64,000 bases of DNA from Candidatus Krumholzibacteriota bacterium (GTDB lineage: Bacteria; Krumholzibacteriota; Krumholzibacteriia; JAJRXK01), in NCBI GenBank assembly GCA_029262065.1, contig JAJDAC010000048.1:124001-188000 (forward strand). Reading direction: 5' to 3'. Position 1 is the stretch's first letter, and every line of letters begins with the position of its first letter. Made by a program: the position numbers and the translations under genes. Under the pieces are notes generated by a model. That model had not been told where the DNA came from and searched no databases. It saw only the letters and a program-made list of their open reading frames with translations. Positions 44,957 through 52,751 of the stretch are shown here, one piece after another.

Positions 44957-45022
44957 ATGCTCGGGGCGAAATGCTCGGGGCGAAATGTTCGAGGCGAAGT
45001 GTTCGGGGCGAAATGTTCGGGA
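44957..45022. repeat. 14-bp tandem repeat array abutting the cdaA stop codon
   Basis: Units ATGCTCGGGGCGAA (twice, identical), ATGTTCGAGGCGAA, GTGTTCGGGGCGAA and a partial ATGTTCGGGA run head to tail for 66 bp. The partial unit ends exactly at the base before the cdaA stop codon (minus strand). The period of 14 is not a codon multiple, and the array is non-coding. Confidence 0.9.
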
Positions 45023-45898
45023 CTACTTGCCCCGGGTGGGTCCGGTGGGTTCGGTGGGAGTGCTGGTCGACGTTGCCGCCGCTCGCGTCTTGGTGGGGTT
45101 CAGATCGGGTGGGATCTCCATCTCCACGTAGTCACTGCCCAGGCCGTACACGCGGACCAGCTCGGCCTGTAGCGATTCGATGTCGATGCGACGGCGCAGC
45201 GTTCCATTTTCGGCCACGCTGATCTGGCGGTTTTCTTCGCTCACCACGATCACGAACGCATCGCTCTCTTCGGTGAGACCCAGGGCGGCGCGATGGCGCG
45301 TGCCCAGCGTGTACGCCAGGTTCTCGTTCCGACTCAGCGGCAGAATACAACCGGCGGCGACGATTTCTTCATCACGCATGATCACGGCTCCGTCGTGGAG
45401 CGGCGTCGGCGGCGTGAAGATGGTTTCGAGGAGTTCAGCCGATACCTTGCCATGCACGCGGGTGCCGGTCTCGATGTGGTTCTTCAGGCCGGTGTTGCGT
45501 TCGATCACGATGATCGCACCCAGCCCCGACCGCGATAGACGGTTCACCGCGCGCACGATCTCGGCAATGGCGGCGGGTTCCTCGTGCCGGATGAAGTAGC
45601 GGAAGTACCGCGTCTGGCCCAGATAGCTGAGAGCACCGCGTAGTTCAGGCTGGAAGATGATGATGAACGCGATGAGCCAGATGGTTTGCAGCTTCACGAT
45701 GATCTCGTTCAGCAGCAGCAGGCCGAGGCTGCGGGCGAACAGCGAGAAGGCAAACATGATGGCGAGCCCCACGAACATCTCGGTGGCTCGTGTACCGCGA
45801 ATGATCAAATAAAGTCGATAGAACAGGAAGGCAACGATCAGGATATCGAAGAAGTCCAGCAGGTAGCTGTCCCGAAGGAGATCCAGAACGTCGCCCAT
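45023..45898 (-). CDS. cdaA: Diadenylate cyclase (c-di-AMP synthase, CdaA type)
   Basis: This 291-residue enzyme makes c-di-AMP from two ATP. Three N-terminal transmembrane helices (about 14-82) precede the DAC domain. The signature DGA (169-171, in PLHDGAVIM) and RHR (201-203, in GTRHRAALG) are intact. ATG 45898 has AAGGA six bases upstream; a further in-frame ATG at 45946 overlaps folP. It starts 16 bp after the folP stop, and the folP-cdaA order is common. The C-terminal tail is Thr/Pro-rich. No CdaR or GlmM gene follows, and a 14-bp repeat array begins at the stop codon. Confidence 0.96.
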   Translation of the reverse strand: MGDVLDLLRDSYLLDFFDILIVAFLFYRLYLIIRGTRATEMFVGLAIMFAFSLFARSLGLLLLNEIIVKLQTIWLIAFIIIFQPELRGALSYLGQTRYFRYFIRHEEPAAIAEIVRAVNRLSRSGLGAIIVIERNTGLKNHIETGTRVHGKVSAELLETIFTPPTPLHDGAVIMRDEEIVAAGCILPLSRNENLAYTLGTRHRAALGLTEESDAFVIVVSEENRQISVAENGTLRRRIDIESLQAELVRVYGLGSDYVEMEIPPDLNPTKTRAAATSTSTPTEPTGPTRGK

Positions 45899-45914
45899 AT
45901 TCAATCCTTCGACG

Positions 45915-46853
45915 TCAATCCGTGGTCGGGCCGGTGCCACCGTCATCGGGGCTGGCTTCGTTGGGGCCGGCCGTTGGCGGGCCGGCTTGGGACTGCTGTC
46001 TCAACTCAGGCACTGCGGGAAGTTGCCACTCCACCCGCTCGCCCCGCTCGATCGACTTGCGTACCAGCAGGTACTGCCGCGTGGCGGCTACGTCGTGCAC
46101 CCGAAGCACGGCCTGCGGAATGTGAAGGGCTGCCGACGCGGCGGCCAGACTGCCACCCAACCGCTGCTCTGGAACGGCGGCCTGGGCGACGTCATCGATG
46201 AACCGCTTCCGGCTGGCTCCAAGAACCACAGGGTATCCGAGCCTTGCCACCTGGTCGAGCCCGGCGAGCAGGGCCAGGTTGTGGCTCAGGTTCTTGCCGA
46301 AGCCAATGCCCGGGTCGACCCAGATCTTCTTCGAGTCCACACCCCTCGATTCGGCCCTGGCCACGGCGGTGGCCAGGATTCGAATCACGTCGTCCACCAC
46401 GTGGGCGTACTGGGGTTCCTGTTGCATGGTCTGGGGTTCGCCCTGCATGTGCATGATCATGACCCCGGCACCGTGCTCGATCACGACATCAGTCATGGCG
46501 CGGTCGCGGAGTCCGCCCACGTCGTTCACCCAACTGGCTCCGGCCTCCAGGGCCGCGGCCGCCACGGAGGGCTTGCGGGTATCGATCGACAATGGCACCT
46601 GGGTTTCTCCGTGCAGCGCGCGAATGACCGGCAACACCCGTAACAGCTCCTCGCCCGGCGGTACTGCCTCGGCCCCGGGACGAGTGGACTCGCCGCCGAT
46701 ATCCAGGATATCGGCGCCTTCCCGAACCAGTTGCAACCCGTGGGCCACAGCGTCTTCCCAGTGGGTGTAGCGGCCGCCGTCCCAGAAACTGTCGGGCGTG
46801 ATGTTCAGGATGCCCATGATCATCGGGCGATCGGGCCATGAAGAGCGGGTCAT
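45915..46853 (-). CDS. folP: Dihydropteroate synthase
   Basis: This 312-residue enzyme joins p-aminobenzoate and dihydropterin pyrophosphate in folate synthesis. Motifs are MGILNITPDSFWDGG at the N-terminus, GADILDIGGESTRPGA, PLSIDTRKPSVA, WVNDVGG, IWVDPGIGFGKN and LGASRKRFI. ATG 46853 gives the family start just before them. The frame is open to 47042, but that sequence overlaps the ftsH end and its terminator. A Pro/Gly-rich C-terminal extension of about 25 residues is unusual. It is followed by cdaA. Confidence 0.96.
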   Translation of the reverse strand: MTRSSWPDRPMIMGILNITPDSFWDGGRYTHWEDAVAHGLQLVREGADILDIGGESTRPGAEAVPPGEELLRVLPVIRALHGETQVPLSIDTRKPSVAAAALEAGASWVNDVGGLRDRAMTDVVIEHGAGVMIMHMQGEPQTMQQEPQYAHVVDDVIRILATAVARAESRGVDSKKIWVDPGIGFGKNLSHNLALLAGLDQVARLGYPVVLGASRKRFIDDVAQAAVPEQRLGGSLAAASAALHIPQAVLRVHDVAATRQYLLVRKSIERGERVEWQLPAVPELRQQSQAGPPTAGPNEASPDDGGTGPTTD

Positions 46854-46868
46854 GTAGATGCGTACCTC

Positions 46869-46908
46869 AAAAAAAAGCTCTCCGCGCCAAGCGGCAGCGG
46901 AGAGCTTT
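46869..46908 (-). terminator. Rho-independent terminator of ftsH
   Basis: On the minus strand a perfect 12-bp stem (AAAGCTCTCCGC with its complement) and an 11-base loop run into a tract of eight T residues. It sits 25 bp after the ftsH stop and ends 16 bp before the folP start, so folP probably has its own promoter or receives read-through. Confidence 0.88.
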
Positions 46909-46932
46909 GGTGTCAATTCTGCCGGCTCGCGA

Positions 46933-48984
46933 TCAGCTCGCCGTGGGTGGGGGCACCTCGCCGCCCAGAATACCCGGGTTGATGTTGGGCTTCTTGAAGC
47001 GCTCGTCCACGTCCTCGGACACGGGATCGTTGCCGGCGTCATCGGCGGGGTCGGGCGGAGACTTCATGGGTCCCAGCTTGTCGCCCGCAAGAATGAGCTT
47101 CACGTCGACGCCGTCGAGGGTTTCACGTTCGAGAAGCGCCTCGGTCATCAGGTGAAGCTTGTCTTCGTTTTCACGCAACAGGCTTCGCGCTTCCTCGTAG
47201 CCCTCAGTCACGATGCGGTGCACTTCCTCGTCGATGGCCACCGCGGTCTGTTCGCTGTAGCTGCGTCGATGCGCGAGGTCGCGTCCGAGGAATACGGGCT
47301 CCTGGCTGTCGCCGAAGGCCAACGGTCCCAGGCGCTCGCTCATGCCCAGCTCGGTCACCATGCTGCGCGCCCACGAGGTGGCTTTCTTTATGTCGTCGGA
47401 GGCTCCCGCGCTGACCTCGGGGAAGATGATCTCCTCGGCGGCGCGTCCGCCCATGGCCATGGCAATGCGGCCCTCGAGCTGCGTGCGCGTGAAGTTGTAC
47501 TTGTCGCTTTCGGGCAGCGTGAACGTCAGACCCAACGCCATACCGCGCGGAATGATGGTGACCTTGTGCACCGGATCATGGCCGGGGGTCATGGCCGCCA
47601 CGATCGCGTGGCCACACTCGTGGTACGCGGTACGTCGCAGTTCTTCCTCGGGCATCACGCGGGCGCGACGCTCGGGACCCAGCATGACGCGCTCTTTGGC
47701 GTCTTCCAGATCGTCCTGCATGACCTTGTCGTGGTTACGACGAGCGGCCAGAAGCGCGCCCTCGTTGATCACGTTGGCCAGGTCGGCGCCGCTCATGCCG
47801 GGCGTGCCACGCGCGATGGCGCGGGGATCCACATCGGGGCCCGCCTGAATCTTGCGCAAATGAACCTTGAGGATGGCTTCGCGGTCGAGCACGTCGGGCA
47901 GCGGTACCATGATCTGACGGTCGAAGCGACCCGGGCGCAGTAGCGCCGGATCGAGGACGTCGGGTCGGTTGGTGGCCGCGATCAGGATCACGCCCTCGTT
48001 GGTTTCGAACCCGTCCATTTCCACGAGCAACTGGTTGAGCGTCTGTTCGCGCTCGTCGTGTCCGCCGCCCATGCCGGCGCCACGATGGCGACCCACGGCG
48101 TCGATTTCGTCGATGAACACAATGCACGGCGCGTGCTTCTTGCCCTGCTCGAACAGGTCACGGACCCGCGACGCACCCACGCCCACGAACATCTCCACGA
48201 AGTCCGAGCCGCTCATGGTGAAGAACGGCACCGCCGCTTCACCCGCGATGGCCTTGGCCAGGAGCGTCTTGCCGGTACCCGGAGGTCCGATCAGCAATGC
48301 GCCCGTGGGAATGCGACCGCCGAGGCGTTGGAACTTGCGCGGCGATTTCAGGAACTCGATGATCTCTTCCAGCTCGACCTTGGCTTCTTCGGCGCCGGCA
48401 ACGTCCATGAACGTAACCTGTGGACGGTCGGCGTTGATCAGCCGCGCCTTGCTCTTGCCGAAGCTGAAGGCGCGATTGCCACCCGCCTGCATCTGTCGCA
48501 GGAAGAACAGCCATACGCCCAGCAATATAATGAATGGCAGGTAGGTGAGGATGGCTCCCCACCAGTTCATGCCGGTGATCTCGCCCTTGATCACAACGCC
48601 GGGATTCTTTTCCATGATCAAGGCCGGAGTGATCGCTTCCTCGGTGGGAAGGATAACCTTGAAGCCCTCGACGTCTTGGTGCGAGCCGTCTTCGACCTGG
48701 ATCATTTCCTTCGCGCGCAGGGTGCCGGTGACGGTGCGACTGTTCTGCACCATCTCGGCCAGGTTGCCCTTGTCCACCTGCTCAAGGAACGTCGTGTAGG
48801 TAATGGCGTGCTGCGGTTGCCGCTCGAGCAGCAGCAACTGGAACCCGAAGAATAGGAGCAGGATGACCACCAGCCAGAAGCCGATGGCGCGGCCGGGCTG
48901 CATGGGACGCTGGGGTCGGCCCAGGGGTGGCCGCTTGTTGGGGCCACCGCCTTGCCCGCGGCGATCTCGCATAGGTCCAGTCAT
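46933..48984 (-). CDS. ftsH: ATP-dependent zinc metalloprotease FtsH
   Basis: This 683-residue membrane protease degrades unassembled and regulatory proteins. A Pro/Arg-rich cytoplasmic N-terminus is followed by two transmembrane helices (about 33-53 and 141-163) flanking a small periplasmic domain. The AAA+ module has Walker A GPPGTGKT (233-240), Walker B VFIDEIDA, the second region of homology [20 protein letters not shown], and a zinc site HECGH (455-459). The ATG is preceded by AAAGGA. It lies between tilS and folP; hpt, often found in this block elsewhere, is absent. Confidence 0.98.
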   Translation of the reverse strand: MTGPMRDRRGQGGGPNKRPPLGRPQRPMQPGRAIGFWLVVILLLFFGFQLLLLERQPQHAITYTTFLEQVDKGNLAEMVQNSRTVTGTLRAKEMIQVEDGSHQDVEGFKVILPTEEAITPALIMEKNPGVVIKGEITGMNWWGAILTYLPFIILLGVWLFFLRQMQAGGNRAFSFGKSKARLINADRPQVTFMDVAGAEEAKVELEEIIEFLKSPRKFQRLGGRIPTGALLIGPPGTGKTLLAKAIAGEAAVPFFTMSGSDFVEMFVGVGASRVRDLFEQGKKHAPCIVFIDEIDAVGRHRGAGMGGGHDEREQTLNQLLVEMDGFETNEGVILIAATNRPDVLDPALLRPGRFDRQIMVPLPDVLDREAILKVHLRKIQAGPDVDPRAIARGTPGMSGADLANVINEGALLAARRNHDKVMQDDLEDAKERVMLGPERRARVMPEEELRRTAYHECGHAIVAAMTPGHDPVHKVTIIPRGMALGLTFTLPESDKYNFTRTQLEGRIAMAMGGRAAEEIIFPEVSAGASDDIKKATSWARSMVTELGMSERLGPLAFGDSQEPVFLGRDLAHRRSYSEQTAVAIDEEVHRIVTEGYEEARSLLRENEDKLHLMTEALLERETLDGVDVKLILAGDKLGPMKSPPDPADDAGNDPVSEDVDERFKKPNINPGILGGEVPPPTAS

Positions 48985-49113
48985 GTGTAGAGCGATCCTT
49001 TCGGGTCAGCCGGTACGCCGTGGTGGGGCTATCCGGTCTGATTTGGGCTCTTCTGAGTCATATGAGGGGGGCGAGTCTACGCTCCCCTCCAAGCACTGTC
49101 TGTGCCCAATCCG

Positions 49114-50481
49114 TCAAACCTCGGATATAGGCTCCAACGCGAGTTTGAGCACGCGTTGGGTGGTATTCGTGATCTGGGTTTCGTCGGATGTTGTAATCCC
49201 GACCACCCAGATGATTCGCCCGGCGTCCTCGACCACCATGGTCGACGCTCGTCGCTGAGAAGGAATGTCTCGCTCCCTCAGGAGGTCACTCACCTTCTTC
49301 TGACCCGCCATTCCGTGAGGCCGGATGCGATCGCCGGGCGCCAGCAATCGCAGGGTCACGGGAAGATCTACCCGATCAGCGTCAAAACACGCCGACCGTG
49401 CTGAAACCAAGGTAACCCCAACATCAGAGGGGGGCAAAAGCTGCTCCGTAACCCGATGCTGTAGTTCAGCCTGCACCTCGATCGAACAAAACTCGAACTC
49501 GTGGCCGTGGACATACAACCAACCGCCACCGGGTAGGGGCATGCGCTTGCCCGGCTGCCCTGATTCCATGAACCCAAGTACGCGAAGAAGCGCTTCCTCG
49601 TTCCACATCTGGTCGTGGTGGAGCTGGGCCCAGGGCCCCACGATGAGGCGTAGCGCGTGCAGCTGCAGTGGGTTGGACAAACCCATCCAACTTTTTCGAT
49701 GGATTCGACGAGACGTTGGCGTCAGCTCCAGGCTGCACTGCTCCAGGGCTTCGTGGGCCAGGTCCTCAACCAGCTGACCATCGATGGCCACGCGCCGGGC
49801 AAAGCCCGCCAGGCGGTCGGTGGGGTCGCCATCGAAAATCTCGCGCAACGTGGGAATCAGCCGCTGGCGGATACGGTTGCGCAGGAACCGGTCGTCCTGG
49901 TTCGTGGTGTCGGTCTGGGTGGGTAGTCCGCGCCAGTCTGCGTAGGCCTCGATCTGGTCGCGACGAAACGATCGCAGGGGGCGCATCAGGTGATCCCGGC
50001 GGGCTGCGATTCCCGTCATGCCGCGCGACCCGGTTCCCCGGAACATCCACATGAGAAGGGTTTCGATGTGGTCGTCGAAGTGATGTCCCGTAGCGATGGA
50101 ATCGGCTTGCTCGGCCACTCGCACCGACTCGAGCCACTCGTACCGCGCCGCCCGCGCGGCGGCTTCGATCCCGCCCGATCGGGACGGGTCGAGTGGACCG
50201 GCGCGATGCGTACGGAAGGACAAGCCCCGTTCGGCACAGAAGCGCGCGCAGGCTACGGCGTCGTCGGCACTGTCGTCGCGCAATCCATGATCGAAGTGCG
50301 CGGCAATCAGGCGGAGGGGCGGATCAAGCGCGTTTCCCGTACGGTGCAACAGGTCCAGGAGCACCGCCGAGTCCGGGCCTCCCGAGAAGGCCACGATCAC
50401 CGACTCGCCCGGGCACAAGCCACCGTCCTCGGGCGCCAGCGCGAGCAAGCGGGGCAACAGATCATGGGGCCGGTCAGACAT
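49114..50481 (-). CDS. tilS: tRNA(Ile)-lysidine synthase
   Basis: This 455-residue N-type ATP-pyrophosphatase adds lysidine to C34 of tRNA-Ile(CAT) so that it reads AUA. The PP-loop is VIVAFSGGPDSAVLLDLL. Family blocks HFDHGLR, ATGHHFDD, RGMTGIAARR and FLRNRIRQRLIP follow, and a C-terminal TilS domain (LLAPGDRIRPHG, KKVSDLLRERDIP) completes it. A tRNA gene with a CAT anticodon starts 36 bp upstream on the same strand. ftsH follows after 129 bp. Confidence 0.96.
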   Translation of the reverse strand: MSDRPHDLLPRLLALAPEDGGLCPGESVIVAFSGGPDSAVLLDLLHRTGNALDPPLRLIAAHFDHGLRDDSADDAVACARFCAERGLSFRTHRAGPLDPSRSGGIEAAARAARYEWLESVRVAEQADSIATGHHFDDHIETLLMWMFRGTGSRGMTGIAARRDHLMRPLRSFRRDQIEAYADWRGLPTQTDTTNQDDRFLRNRIRQRLIPTLREIFDGDPTDRLAGFARRVAIDGQLVEDLAHEALEQCSLELTPTSRRIHRKSWMGLSNPLQLHALRLIVGPWAQLHHDQMWNEEALLRVLGFMESGQPGKRMPLPGGGWLYVHGHEFEFCSIEVQAELQHRVTEQLLPPSDVGVTLVSARSACFDADRVDLPVTLRLLAPGDRIRPHGMAGQKKVSDLLRERDIPSQRRASTMVVEDAGRIIWVVGITTSDETQITNTTQRVLKLALEPISEV

Positions 50482-50516
50482 GGCCGGTCAGACGTGGCAG
50501 GTGGGATATGATGATG

Positions 50517-50593
50517 TGGTGGCGGCGCAGGGATTCGAACCCCGGACACGCGGATTATGATTCCGCTGCTCTAACCAACTGAGCTACGCCGCC
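50517..50593 (-). tRNA. tRNA with CAT anticodon (elongator Met, or Ile2 if lysidinylated)
   Basis: A 77-base cloverleaf with encoded CCA. The acceptor GGCGGCG pairs perfectly with CGCCGCC. The D arm is GCTCAGTTGGTTAGAGC, the anticodon stem GCGGA/TCCGC encloses loop ATCATAA, and the T arm carries GGTTCGAAT. A G1-C72 pair excludes the initiator. Positions 4-69 and 5-68 are G-C rather than the C-G pairs reported as TilS determinants in E. coli, which favours elongator Met. The adjacent tilS gene keeps the Ile2 option open. Confidence 0.93.
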
Positions 50594-50614
50594 CCCGAAA
50601 AGCCAAGACCAACA

Positions 50615-50643
50615 AAGCTAAGCTCTGGACGGAGCGCTGTCAA
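50615..50643 (-). promoter_or_regulatory. Candidate promoter of the CAT tRNA gene
   Basis: On the minus strand TTGACA is followed after 17 bp by TAGCTT. The -35 is perfect and the -10 is weak. The expected start near 50607 is 14 bp before the tRNA. It may also carry transcription into tilS. Confidence 0.45.
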
Positions 50644-50661
50644 ACCTGTGAAACTTCCGCC

Positions 50662-51750
50662 ATGAACAAGCCAATTTCCGACGCCGAATACGCTCCCGAG
50701 CCCTCAGCGCGAAGGTTCGATCGCAGTCACGCGGACCGGTCACTCCTGGCGGGGCGGACGGTAGCCATTCTGGGCTACGGCAACCAGGGCCATGCCCACG
50801 CCCTGAACCTGCGCGACAGCGGCGTGCAAGTCGTCGTGGGCCTGCGTGAAGGTAGTGCGCGGTGGTCACAGGCCGCCGACCAGGGACTCATGGTCACCAG
50901 CGTGGAGGAAGCATCCCGCCGTGGTCAGATCATCATGTTCCTGCTGCCCGACGAGGTACAGGGCCGTGTCTACGACGAGCAGGTCGCGCCCCAGCTCGAA
51001 GCCGGAGACGTCCTGGCTTTCGCCCACGGCTTCGCCCTGGCGTTCGACCAGGTGCGACCGCCGGCCGACCAGCCCGCCATTCTCATTGCTCCCAAGGGGC
51101 AGGGCCACGCGCTGCGCCAGGCGTTCGTGGCCGGCGGTGGATTGCCGAGCCTGCTGGCGGTGGAGGGTCCGCATCCTGAGGAATCATTGGCCCTGGCTCT
51201 GGCCTACGCGGACGCCTGTGGCGCGCTGGCGGGTGGGGCCACGCTCACGACCTTTCGTGAAGAGGCGGTAACTGATCAGTTCGGGGAACAAGCGGTGCTG
51301 TGTGGGGGTATGGTAGAGCTGATCCAGGCTGCGTTCGAAACCCTGACCGAACGCGGATATTCGCCTGAGATGGCCTACTTCGAATGTCTGCACGAGGTAA
51401 AGATCATCGCCGATCTGATCCACGCGCATGGCGTGGACGGCATGCGCACAATGATCAGTAGTACCGCCGCCTACGGTGGCCTTCGCGCGGGACGTCGCGT
51501 CATTGGTGAGGAGAGTCGTACCGCCATGCGGGCGCTGCTGTCGGACATCGAAGAGGGGCGTTTTGCGCGGGATTTCCTGGCCGAGCAGAACCACGGTTCG
51601 CCTGAGTTGGCTCAACAAGTAGAAGAAGAACGCGAGCACCTGATGCAGCGTACCGGTCGTGGTCTGCGCAGATTCCTGGACGACTGTCGACTAACGGATC
51701 CCCGCGTAGATCCCCGTGCAGATCCCCACGTAGATAGAGAGACGGAATGA
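50662..51750 (+). CDS. ilvC: Ketol-acid reductoisomerase (class I), orphan
   Basis: This 362-residue enzyme isomerises and reduces acetohydroxyacids in branched-chain amino acid synthesis. The Rossmann motif is GYGNQGHAHALNLRDSG. The cofactor loop LREGSARW fits NADPH. Catalytic blocks AFAHGFAL, IAPKGQGH, EEAVTDQFGEQAVLCGG and YFECLHEVKIIADLI carry the Mg-binding acidic residues. It is about 25-30 residues longer than usual, with an extra N-terminus and a C-terminal Asp-Pro-Arg-Val repeat (DPRVDPRADPHVD) encoded by a 12-bp tandem repeat near 51698-51736. No ilvB, ilvN, ilvD or leu genes are near. Its stop overlaps the next gene by ATGA. Confidence 0.95.
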   Translation: MNKPISDAEYAPEPSARRFDRSHADRSLLAGRTVAILGYGNQGHAHALNLRDSGVQVVVGLREGSARWSQAADQGLMVTSVEEASRRGQIIMFLLPDEVQGRVYDEQVAPQLEAGDVLAFAHGFALAFDQVRPPADQPAILIAPKGQGHALRQAFVAGGGLPSLLAVEGPHPEESLALALAYADACGALAGGATLTTFREEAVTDQFGEQAVLCGGMVELIQAAFETLTERGYSPEMAYFECLHEVKIIADLIHAHGVDGMRTMISSTAAYGGLRAGRRVIGEESRTAMRALLSDIEEGRFARDFLAEQNHGSPELAQQVEEEREHLMQRTGRGLRRFLDDCRLTDPRVDPRADPHVDRETE

Positions 51751-52724
51751 ACTCGAAGATCCCATTGCTGCTGACCCTCGCTGTCCTGGGTCTGCTCGTC
51801 TCCCCTGCCTTCGCGCAGGAACCCTCGGCCGGGCGGGGTTTGTTCTACCGTGTTCTCGACCACGTGGCTACCCAAGGCTACCCCGACAACCAAAGCGATT
51901 TCGCCGACGCCGATTGGGGCGTGCTGTACGACGAGAACAACGTTCCGTACGGACCGCGCAGTTACTACCAGGACTCCGTGAAGCAGGAAAATTCGAATCT
52001 GAACATTACCGAAGCACTCATGGAGACGCCCTGGGTGCGCGTGAATCGCAGCGGATGCTGCAGCGAAATGCTCATGGCACAGTTCCTCGAAGTGCTCGAT
52101 CTGCAGTGGCATGAAATGCGCGACCTGCTGAACTACACGCCCGATCGCAAGATCAATGCGCTGGTGCCGGCGGCGTTGCCCGACTACCAGGCGGTTACGG
52201 GTCGCGAGTACTGGTTCACGCACGAGGTCAATGGTGATCATATCGTGTTCGAACCCATTGACATCCTGGTGCGGCGCACCTTGTACGGACACGTGGCCCG
52301 CGCAGCCATGGTGCAGAGCTTCATCGATCTGAAGTGCCACGGATTGGCGCCGCCGTGGTTTCGTGAAGGTCTATCGAGCTACCTGGCCGAAGAGGGTCTC
52401 GAACACCTGAGCTTCATGGGCGAGTTCAGGCCCAATCGGGAGATCCTTCTGTCGTCGCTCGACACCATCAAGGGTGTCTACCCGCTGCTCGAGCGCGAGT
52501 CCGCGCGCGTGGCCCGCTACAACGCATTTCTCATGGTCTGGCACCTTTCCGAGAACTACGGGTGGGATCGCGTGGTGGCCTTGCTCGATGCCATGGAAAA
52601 CGGAGTGGACTTCGCAGCCGCGGTGGATACCGTCTACGGCGTCGAGTACGCAAGGCTGCTCGAACTGATCGACCCCATTGAACGCGGCGAGCCCACGACG
52701 GTCATCCCGCAAGCCCCACGCTAG
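51747..52724 (+). CDS. Exported protein related to gluzincin MA-like peptidases, active site lost
   Basis: This 325-residue protein has a signal peptide (MNSKIPLLLTLAVLGLLVSPAFAQ). The region LYGHVARAAMVQSFIDL followed by PPWFREGLSSYLAEE matches the layout of peptidase MA-like proteins, in which HExxH precedes LPRWFxEGLAEY. Here the HExxH position reads ARAAMV, so no zinc site is seen. Tandem Cys occur in RSGCCSEM. It starts by ATGA overlap with ilvC, an odd pairing of an exported protein with an amino acid enzyme. It is probably a non-catalytic homologue; the fold assignment rests on one motif. Confidence 0.7.
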   Translation: MNSKIPLLLTLAVLGLLVSPAFAQEPSAGRGLFYRVLDHVATQGYPDNQSDFADADWGVLYDENNVPYGPRSYYQDSVKQENSNLNITEALMETPWVRVNRSGCCSEMLMAQFLEVLDLQWHEMRDLLNYTPDRKINALVPAALPDYQAVTGREYWFTHEVNGDHIVFEPIDILVRRTLYGHVARAAMVQSFIDLKCHGLAPPWFREGLSSYLAEEGLEHLSFMGEFRPNREILLSSLDTIKGVYPLLERESARVARYNAFLMVWHLSENYGWDRVVALLDAMENGVDFAAAVDTVYGVEYARLLELIDPIERGEPTTVIPQAPR

Positions 52725-52751
52725 CTACGACTCCACCAGAACAGGCATTCC

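Larger units (their letters stand above)
44485..45022. other. 538-bp gene-free region with hairpin and tandem repeats
   Basis: No credible gene is present here. The right end holds a 14-bp tandem array (44957-45022). At 44944-44955 there is a perfect palindrome, TGTTCGCGAACA. A 15-bp stem with one mismatch and a 16-base loop lies at 44878-44923. The left 200 bp would contain the PucR-type gene's promoter, but I see no clear -35/-10. Confidence 0.6.

Noticed and set aside
44957-45022. CRISPR array
   Set aside because: The 14-bp units are directly adjacent without spacers and there are no cas genes.
46854-47042. Upstream extension of folP
   Set aside because: It would run through the ftsH terminator hairpin and the end of ftsH.
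50517-50593. Initiator tRNA-fMet
   Set aside because: The G1-C72 pair and the anticodon stem without three G-C pairs rule out the initiator type.
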